Below are positions 58,156 to 64,000 of a stretch of DNA of 64,000 nucleotides, piece after piece. Origin of the DNA: Streptomyces asoensis (lineage in GTDB: Bacteria > Actinomycetota > Actinomycetes > Streptomycetales > Streptomycetaceae); contig NZ_BNEB01000005.1 in NCBI RefSeq assembly GCF_016860545.1, positions 1,674,001 through 1,738,000 of the forward strand, in the 5' to 3' direction. Numbering within the stretch: the stretch's first letter is position 1; the number at the start of each line of letters is the position of its first letter. The notes beneath the pieces are model-generated. The model was given only the letters and a program-made list of their open reading frames with translations, ran no database searches and was not told the DNA's origin. Both the position numbers and the translations under genes were made by a program.

Positions 58156-58823
58156 CCCGCACGACGACCGAGAGCAGTGAGAAGAGCACCGTGACCACCC
58201 ACGTCTACGAGAAGGACGGAGCGGCGATCTACCGCCAGTCCTTCGCCACCATCCGCGCCGAGGCGGACCTCACGCGTCTGCCCGCCGATGTCAGCCAGGT
58301 CGCGGTACGCATGATCCACGCCTGCGGGATGGTCGACCTGGTCGAGGATCTGGCCTACACGCCCGAGGTGGTGGCCCGGGCCCGCGAGGCCCTGCGCGCC
58401 GGCGCCCCTATCCTCTGCGACGTGCAGATGGTGGCCAGCGGCGTGACCCGCAAACGGCTGCCCGCCGGGAACGACGTCCTGTGCACCCTGTCCGACCCGG
58501 CCGTCCCGGAGCTGGCCGAACGGCTGGGCACCACGCGCAGCGCCGCGGCGCTGGAGCTGTGGCGGGACCGGCTGGAGGGCGCGGTCGTTGCCGTCGGCAA
58601 CGCCCCTACCGCCCTCTTCCGCCTCCTGGAGATGATCGAGGAGGGCGCGCCCCGGCCCGCCGCCGTCATCGGCGTCCCGGTCGGCTTCGTCGGCGCTGCC
58701 GAGTCCAAGGACGCCTTGGCCGCGCATCCTTCCGGGCTGGAGTACCTGGTGGTCCGCGGCCGACGCGGTGGCAGCGCCATCGCGGCCGCCGCACTCAACG
58801 CGATCGCGAGCGAGGAAGAGTGA
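58152..58823 (+). CDS. cobH: Precorrin-8X methylmutase CobH
   Basis: 223 residues from an ATG overlapping the cobG stop. It moves the C11 methyl group to C12 to give hydrogenobyrinic acid. The conserved catalytic His lies in VRMIHACGMVDLV and other signatures are GAPILCDVQMVASGVTRKRL and GNAPTALFRLLEMI. The end overlaps the next start (GTGA). Confidence 0.95.
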   Translation: MTRTTTESSEKSTVTTHVYEKDGAAIYRQSFATIRAEADLTRLPADVSQVAVRMIHACGMVDLVEDLAYTPEVVARAREALRAGAPILCDVQMVASGVTRKRLPAGNDVLCTLSDPAVPELAERLGTTRSAAALELWRDRLEGAVVAVGNAPTALFRLLEMIEEGAPRPAAVIGVPVGFVGAAESKDALAAHPSGLEYLVVRGRRGGSAIAAAALNAIASEEE

Positions 58824-60307
58824 GCGGCAAGCTGTACGGGGTCGGCCTGGGCCCCGGTGATCCCTCCCTGATGACCGTACGGGCCGTCGAGGTCATCGCA
58901 GGGGCGGACGTGGTCGCGTACCACAGCGCCCGGCACGGGCGGTCCATCGCCCGGTCGATCGCGGCGCGGCACATCCGCGAAGACCACATCGAGGAAGCAC
59001 TGGTCTACCCGGTCACGACGGAGACCACCGACCATCCCGGCGGCTACAAGGGCGCCATGGAGGAGTTCTACGCCGAGGCATCGGCCAGACTCGCGGCCCA
59101 CCTCGACGCCGGGCGCACCGTGGCCGTACTCGCCGAGGGCGATCCGCTCTTCTACGGCTCCTACATGCACATGCACAAGCGGCTCGTCGAACGCTACGAC
59201 ACCGAGGTCATCCCCGGCGTCACCTCCGTGTCGGCCGCTGCGGCCCGCCTGGGCGCACCGCTTGCCGAGGGCGAGGAGGTGCTGACGATCCTGCCGGGCA
59301 CCCTGCCCGAGGAGGAGCTGACCGCTCGCCTGGCCACGACGGACGCCGCGGTGGTGATGAAGCTCGGCCGCACCTTCCCCAAGGTGCGCCGCGCGCTGGA
59401 GACTTCGGGACGCCTGACCGAGGCCCGTTATGTGGAACGGGCCACCATGAGCAAGGAGCGCGTCGCCGAACTCGCGGCGGTGGACGCGGAGTCGGTGCCT
59501 TACTTCTCGGTGGCCGTGCTGCCCAGTCAGGTGGACGCCGAGCGGCCTGTACGTGAGCGGGGCGAGGTGGTGGTGGTCGGGACGGGGCCGGCCGGTCCGC
59601 TGTGGCTGACACCCGAGACGCGGGGCGCGCTGGCCGCCGCCGACGATCTGGTCGGCTACACCACCTACCTGGACCGGGTGCCCGAGCGGGCGGGCCAGGC
59701 CCGGCACGGCTCGGACAACCGCGTGGAGGCCGAGCGCGCCGAGTTCGCGCTGCAACTGGCCCGCAAGGGGCGGCGGGTGGCCGTGGTCTCCGGCGGCGAC
59801 CCGGGTGTGTTCGCGATGGCCACCGCCGTGCTGGAGGTGGCGTCGCAGCCCGAGCACCTGGATGTGCCGGTGCGCGTGCTGCCGGGCGTGACCGCCGCCA
59901 ACGCTGCCGCGGCACGGGCCGGCGCCCCGCTCGGACACGACTACGCCGCCCTCTCCCTCTCCGACCGGCTCAAGCCGTGGGAGGTCATCGCGGAGCGACT
60001 GCGGGCAGCGGCCTCGGCGGACCTGGTCCTGGCCCTGTACAACCCTGGTTCGCGCAGCCGTACCTGGCAGGTGGGCAAGGCACAGGAACTGCTGCTGGAG
60101 TACCGGGCGCCCGGCACTCCGGTGGTGGTAGCCCGGGACGTCGGCGGCCCGGGTGAGCGGGTGCGGATCGTGCGGCTGGGTGAGCTGGATCCCGCCGAGG
60201 TCGACATGCGCACGATCCTGCTGGTCGGTTCCTCGCAGACCCAGGTGGTGCGGCGCGGAGACGGCGAGGAGATCGTCTGGACGCCCCGCCGGTATCCGGA
60301 GGCGTGA
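58820..60307 (+). CDS. cobIJ: Fused precorrin-2 C20- and precorrin-3B C17-methyltransferase CobIJ
   Basis: 495 residues from a GTG overlapping the cobH stop. Two SAM-dependent corrin methyltransferases are joined. The first (CobI, about 1-245) has GVGLGPGDPSLMTVRAVEVI and LAEGDPLFYGSYMHMHKRL; the second (CobJ, from about 253) has VVVGTGPAGPLWLTPETR and VVSGGDPGVFAMATAVLE. The fusion is common in actinomycetes. It continues the cobG-cobH transcription unit. Confidence 0.95.
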   Translation: MSGKLYGVGLGPGDPSLMTVRAVEVIAGADVVAYHSARHGRSIARSIAARHIREDHIEEALVYPVTTETTDHPGGYKGAMEEFYAEASARLAAHLDAGRTVAVLAEGDPLFYGSYMHMHKRLVERYDTEVIPGVTSVSAAAARLGAPLAEGEEVLTILPGTLPEEELTARLATTDAAVVMKLGRTFPKVRRALETSGRLTEARYVERATMSKERVAELAAVDAESVPYFSVAVLPSQVDAERPVRERGEVVVVGTGPAGPLWLTPETRGALAAADDLVGYTTYLDRVPERAGQARHGSDNRVEAERAEFALQLARKGRRVAVVSGGDPGVFAMATAVLEVASQPEHLDVPVRVLPGVTAANAAAARAGAPLGHDYAALSLSDRLKPWEVIAERLRAAASADLVLALYNPGSRSRTWQVGKAQELLLEYRAPGTPVVVARDVGGPGERVRIVRLGELDPAEVDMRTILLVGSSQTQVVRRGDGEEIVWTPRRYPEA

Positions 60308-60349
60308 GGTGAGCGGTGCCGCGCCGTGCGGGCGCCACCGCCTCCTGCT

Positions 60350-61519
60350 CTACTCGCCGTGCTCCTGAGCCGTGGCCGGCTGGGCCAGGCCGGCCGTCCA
60401 CTTCTCCTCGATGCGGCCGACCTTCCACACCACCAGGGCGACGGCCCAGGTGGCGAAGAACAGGCCGACGATGACGTAGCCGATGATGTTGAGGTCGAGT
60501 CCGGAGATCCAGTCCCAGAACGCGCCGTGCAGGTCCGCCTTCTCGGCTACCAGACCGAGAAGTTCGACGGTGCCGATGATCAGGGCGACGGCGACGGACA
60601 GGCCGGTGATGGTGAGGTTGTAGTAGACCTTGCGGACCGGCTTGGAGAACGCCCAGCCGTAGGCGAAGTTCATGAACGAGCCGTCGATGGTGTCAAGCAG
60701 GGACATGCCGGCCGCGAACAGGACCGGCAGGCACAGGATGGCGTACCAGGGCAGGCCGGAGGCGGCGCCCGAGCCGGCGAGGACGAGGAGCGCGATCTCG
60801 GTGGCGGTGTCGAAGCCGAGACCGAAAAGCAGGCCCAGAGGGTACATCTGCCAGGGCTTGGTGATCGACTTCATCAGGCGGCCAAGGAGGCGGTTCATGA
60901 AGCCGCGGTTGTTGAGCTGCTCCTCCAGGGCCGCCTCGTCGAAGTGGCCGGTGCGCATCTGCCGGAACACCTTCCAGATGCCCACCATGATCACCAGATT
61001 GATGATCGCGATGACGTAGAGGAAGGTGCCCGAGACGGTCGTACCGATCCAGCCGGTGATGCTGTGCAGCGTGGAGTTGTCGTTCTCGACCGGCCCTGCC
61101 AGCGCTTTGACGCCGAGAGACAGCAGGAAAGCGAGCGCGAAGACGATCGACGAGTGCCCCAGGGAGAACCAGAAGCCGACCGACATCGGGCGCTGGCCCT
61201 CGTTCATCAGCTTGCGGGTCGTGTTGTCGATGGCGGCGATGTGGTCGGCGTCGAAGGCGTGCCGCATGCCCAGGGTGTACGCGGTGACTCCGATGCCTAT
61301 GCCGAAGGTCTTCGTGCCGAGGCTGTAGTGCTCCGGGGCGACGATCGCCACGAGCGTGAACCAGCCGATGACATGCAGCGCCAGGATGAACGCGGCCATT
61401 CCGCCGACGCTCGCCCATTCCTTGCGGGTCATTGATGTGCGGATGCGGTGCCACGAGATGCCGCGGCCGGTGGCCGGAGCGGTCGGCCTGGCGGAAGCGG
61501 AATCAGGAGCGGTGGTCAT
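60350..61519 (-). CDS. NiCoT-family nickel/cobalt permease
   Basis: 389 residues. Eight or so membrane segments are visible. The signature RHAFDADHIAAIDNTTRKL (HX4DH) binds the metal, with FSLGHSSIVFALAFLL, LGFDTATEIALLVL and GMSLLDTIDGSFM as further family motifs. These permeases import Ni2+ or Co2+; sequence alone does not tell which. It has a Nur-type box 58 bp upstream, and it lies among cobalamin genes, so either metal is sensible. It is convergent with cobIJ. Confidence 0.93.
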   Translation of the reverse strand: MTTAPDSASARPTAPATGRGISWHRIRTSMTRKEWASVGGMAAFILALHVIGWFTLVAIVAPEHYSLGTKTFGIGIGVTAYTLGMRHAFDADHIAAIDNTTRKLMNEGQRPMSVGFWFSLGHSSIVFALAFLLSLGVKALAGPVENDNSTLHSITGWIGTTVSGTFLYVIAIINLVIMVGIWKVFRQMRTGHFDEAALEEQLNNRGFMNRLLGRLMKSITKPWQMYPLGLLFGLGFDTATEIALLVLAGSGAASGLPWYAILCLPVLFAAGMSLLDTIDGSFMNFAYGWAFSKPVRKVYYNLTITGLSVAVALIIGTVELLGLVAEKADLHGAFWDWISGLDLNIIGYVIVGLFFATWAVALVVWKVGRIEEKWTAGLAQPATAQEHGE

Positions 61520-61576
61520 GGGGCGTGACCCTTACTTCTCGGCGAGCGGCTGTTTTCAGCCGCGCCTTCCAGGTTT

Positions 61577-61593
61577 CTGCGAAGAAGTTGCAG
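61577..61593. promoter_or_regulatory. Nur-type box upstream of the NiCoT gene
   Basis: CTGCGA-AGAAG-TTGCAG fits the 6-5-6 Nur layout and lies 58 bp before the permease ATG. It is a weaker match than the other three, with C/G at the outer positions. Confidence 0.6.
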
Positions 61594-61628
61594 CTACAAG
61601 AAGGCCGCAGTAAAGTCGGCGCCAGGTT

Positions 61629-62393
61629 TCAGTCAATGACCGGAAAAGCTCCCTGCTCAAGGTGCTCGCGGACCCACTGGGCCGCCTTCTCGGGATCCGG
61701 GAAGACGGTCACTCCCTCGGGAACGGGTGGTCTGCGGACCACGAGCACGGGCAACCGCGCCTCGCGGGCAGCCGTCAGTTTCGGCGCCGTGGCCGCCCCG
61801 CCGCTGTCCTTCGTGACCACCACGTCGATGCGGTGGCGCCGCAGCAGCTCTCGCTCCCCGTCGAGGGTGAAGGGGCCACGGTCGAGCAGTACCTCCATGC
61901 GGGCCGGATGCGGTGGCTCGGGTGCATCGACGGATCGGACGAGAAACCACAGGTCCTCCAGGTCCGCGAAGGCCGCCAGGCCCATGCGCCCGGTGGTGAG
62001 GAAGACTCGCCGGCCGAGGGCGGGCAGCGCCTGGGCTGCCTCCTCTAGCGAGCCCACCTCGTGCCACCGGTCGCCCTCGGCGGGGACCCAGCCGGGCCGG
62101 CGCAGGGCGAGCAGGGGAACATGGGTTGCGGCAGCGGCCTGTGCCGCGTTGAAGCTGATCTTCCCGGCGAAGGGATGGGTGGCGTCGACGATCACGTCGA
62201 CCGTCTGCTCGCTCAGCCACGCCGCCAGCCCTTCGGCCCCGCCGAAGCCGCCGACGCGGGTCTCGCCCGGGGGCAGCCTGGGGCTGGCGACGCGTCCGGC
62301 AAGGGAGTTGGTCAGCTTCAGCCCCGGAGTGCCGTGGAGGAGTTCGGCAAGGCGGCGGGCTTCCGTGGTTCCGCCGAGGATCAGTACGTGCAT
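61629..62393 (-). CDS. cobK: Precorrin-6A reductase CobK
   Basis: 254 residues from the ATG at 62393. It reduces precorrin-6A with NADPH. Motifs: MHVLILGGTTEARRLAELL (nucleotide-binding start), VDVIVDATHPFAGKISFNAA, and VVTKDSGGAATAPKLTAARE. It is divergent from cbiD, whose ATG is only 18 bp away. Confidence 0.94.
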   Translation of the reverse strand: MHVLILGGTTEARRLAELLHGTPGLKLTNSLAGRVASPRLPPGETRVGGFGGAEGLAAWLSEQTVDVIVDATHPFAGKISFNAAQAAAATHVPLLALRRPGWVPAEGDRWHEVGSLEEAAQALPALGRRVFLTTGRMGLAAFADLEDLWFLVRSVDAPEPPHPARMEVLLDRGPFTLDGERELLRRHRIDVVVTKDSGGAATAPKLTAAREARLPVLVVRRPPVPEGVTVFPDPEKAAQWVREHLEQGAFPVID

Positions 62394-62411
62394 GAGGGGG
62401 TGGGTCCGTTC

Positions 62412-63578
62412 ATGAGTGGCAGTGAGGGTCGAGACGTGGTGCAGGCGGGCGGGGCGCATGGTTCCGGTCAGGTGAAGGGCGGTCGCCGCGCCCAGCTCGA
62501 GCACACGGGGCTGCGGCACGGCTGGACCACGGGGGCCTGCGCGACGGCGGCCACCACGGCCGCGTACACCGCCCTGCTGACCGGTGAGTTTCCCGACCCG
62601 GTGACGATCACGCTGCCCAAGGGGCAGACGCCGTCCTTCGCGCTGGCCGCCGAGGAGCTGACCGAGAGTTCCGCCATGGCGGGGATCGTGAAGGACGCGG
62701 GAGACGACCCCGACGTCACGCACGGCGCGCTGGTCCGGGTCACCGTCCGGCGACTGCCCGCAGGCAGTGGCGTCGTCTTCAGGGCGGGCCCCGGCGTGGG
62801 GACGATCACCCGGCCCGGCCTTCCGCTGCCCGTCGGTGAGGCGGCGGTCAATCCCGTGCCCCGTCGCATGATGAGCGAGCACGTCGCCGAAGTGGCCGCC
62901 CGGCACGGCGGCAGCGGCAACGTGGAGATCACCGTCTCCGTCGACCACGGCGAGGAGATAGCCCGCTCCACCTGGAACCCACGGCTCGGCATCCTCGGCG
63001 GCCTGTCCATCCTCGGCACCACGGGCATCGTCGTGCCGTACTCCTGCTCGGCCTGGATCGACTCCATCCGGCGGGGCGTGGACGTGGCCCGCGCGGCCGG
63101 ACGGACCCATGTCGCCGGGTGCACCGGGTCGACGTCCGAGAAGACCGTCGTCGCCGAGTACGGCCTGCCCGAGGACGCCCTGCTCGACATGGGGGACTTC
63201 GCGGGCGCCGTGCTGAAGTACATCCGCCGGCACCCGGTGGACCGCCTCACGATCTGCGGTGGCTTCGCCAAACTCTCCAAGCTCGCCGCCGGCCATCTGG
63301 ACCTGCACTCCGGCCGCTCCCAGGTCGACAAAGGCTTCCTCGCCGAACTGGCCAGGCGGGGCGGCGCGGACGAGACGCTGGCCGCCGTCGTGGCCGACGC
63401 GAACACAGGGCTCGCCGCGCTCCAGCTGTGCCAGGCCGCCGGGGTACCGCTCGGCGACCTGGTGGCGAGGACGGCCCGCGACGAGGCGCTGGCCGTGCTG
63501 CGCGGCGCGCCCGTCGCGGTGGACGTCATCTGCATCGACCGTGCAGGGACGGTCGTGGGCCGCAGTACGGTGACATGA
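62412..63578 (+). CDS. cbiD: Cobalt-precorrin-5B C1-methyltransferase CbiD
   Basis: 388 residues from the ATG at 62412; a later GTG (near 62437) is also possible. Signatures are LRHGWTTGACATAATTAAYT and RLTICGGFAKLSKLAAGHLD, with GTTGIVVPYSCSAWIDSIRR between them. CbiD belongs to the anaerobic-type pathway, yet it lies beside the aerobic enzyme CobG, which is a recurring mixture in actinomycetes where CbiD can serve in place of CobF. No further cob gene follows in the window. Confidence 0.93.
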   Translation: MSGSEGRDVVQAGGAHGSGQVKGGRRAQLEHTGLRHGWTTGACATAATTAAYTALLTGEFPDPVTITLPKGQTPSFALAAEELTESSAMAGIVKDAGDDPDVTHGALVRVTVRRLPAGSGVVFRAGPGVGTITRPGLPLPVGEAAVNPVPRRMMSEHVAEVAARHGGSGNVEITVSVDHGEEIARSTWNPRLGILGGLSILGTTGIVVPYSCSAWIDSIRRGVDVARAAGRTHVAGCTGSTSEKTVVAEYGLPEDALLDMGDFAGAVLKYIRRHPVDRLTICGGFAKLSKLAAGHLDLHSGRSQVDKGFLAELARRGGADETLAAVVADANTGLAALQLCQAAGVPLGDLVARTARDEALAVLRGAPVAVDVICIDRAGTVVGRSTVT

Positions 63579-63609
63579 TTCACCCGCGCCGAGGCACCGG
63601 GCCCGCCGG

Positions 63610-63937
63610 TCACTCGTAGGCCAGACCCACCCTGATGCGGTTCCCGTCGGGGTCGCGGAGTCTAGCTCGCGCCCCCACGGCGCCTCCTCGACACAGACCC
63701 CGAACTCGGCGGCCACGGCGCCCATATCGGCGACCCTCAGATACACCAAGGTGTCTGGCCGCGCGTCGCCCCCGTGCTCCGAGAGGAAGACGCGTAGCTG
63801 GCCTCGGGCAACCTCGGTGAAAACGGGGAGTCCCGGCTCGGACCGGTGCACTGAGTGAAGCCCAGACGTGCGTATCACCTGACAGTTTCGGCGGCGTCCC
63901 TCACCCGCAGGACGGGAATCACCTGCTCAGCAGCCAT
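63610..63937 (-). pseudogene. VOC/glyoxalase-fold protein pseudogene
   Basis: Starting at the ATG at 63937 the frame reads MAAEQVIPVLRVRDAAETVR, then a TGA where Trp (TGG) would fit, then YARLGF. Another frame continues as HSVHRSEPGLPVFTEVARGQ and AVAAEFGVCVEEAPWGREL, and a third ends RLRDPDGNRIRVGLAYE. The pieces make one bleomycin-resistance/glyoxalase-type protein broken by a nonsense codon and two frameshifts. Confidence 0.8.
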
Positions 63938-64000
63938 GACGCTCCCGCTCCGGCGAGTACAGGTGGCTGTCGCGGAACTGTTCCGCTCCGAGCGTCCGCC

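Overview
The DNA is very GC-rich, uses GTG and TTG starts often, and its proteins (Pgl/BREX-2 set, SodF, CobIJ fusion, DUF5655 nuclease-like protein) look like those of Streptomyces or a close actinomycete. No rRNA, tRNA or CRISPR array was found. The window splits into a mobile defence island (about 1-43,100) and a nickel/cobalt/cobalamin region (about 43,500-64,000).

Defence island. It opens inside a type 2 BREX (Pgl) operon on the + strand: pglX (5' end outside the window), pglY, pglZ, brxD, brxHI. Next come a Nudix gene with a degraded N-terminus and a DUF5655/PD-(D/E)XK protein, both on the - strand. A + strand CBASS operon follows (CD-NTase, E2-E1 fusion Cap2, HNH-SAVED effector), with a small HTH gene upstream and no Cap3-like deconjugase in sight. 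Then come an unrecognised 439-residue protein with a possible nuclease motif, an IS110 scrap, and a two-gene - strand unit: a small membrane protein with a duplicated C-terminal motif and a 1228-residue NTPase with about 15 WD40 repeats. Decayed alcohol dehydrogenase and Kup genes separate this from a Shedu (SduA/DUF4263) gene. An IS5-type element with a nonsense codon, a primase scrap, a small membrane protein and a broken IS1380 transposase lead to a four-gene PIWI-RE operon: HTH regulator, REase, DinG/XPD-type helicase and PIWI-RE protein. That operon has a palindromic operator in front and a 21-bp hairpin behind. An apparently intact IS110 element closes the island.

Metal/cobalamin region. 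After a beta-carbonic anhydrase and Sua5 comes a nickel ABC transporter operon (nikABCDE), a broken GNAT gene, sodF (Fe superoxide dismutase), a Fur-family regulator and cobN. CobG, cobH and cobIJ run divergently from cobN. They are followed by a NiCoT permease, cobK and cbiD, and a broken VOC gene at the right edge. Four sites fit the 6-5-6 Nur pattern: before nikA, before sodF, before the NiCoT gene, and as an extended palindrome between the regulator and cobN. A cobalamin riboswitch precedes cobN. The likely logic is that a nickel-sensing Fur-family protein controls Ni uptake and the Ni/Fe superoxide dismutase switch, while B12 level controls cobaltochelatase supply.

Functions are assigned from recognisable motifs and gene order only; no database search was possible.
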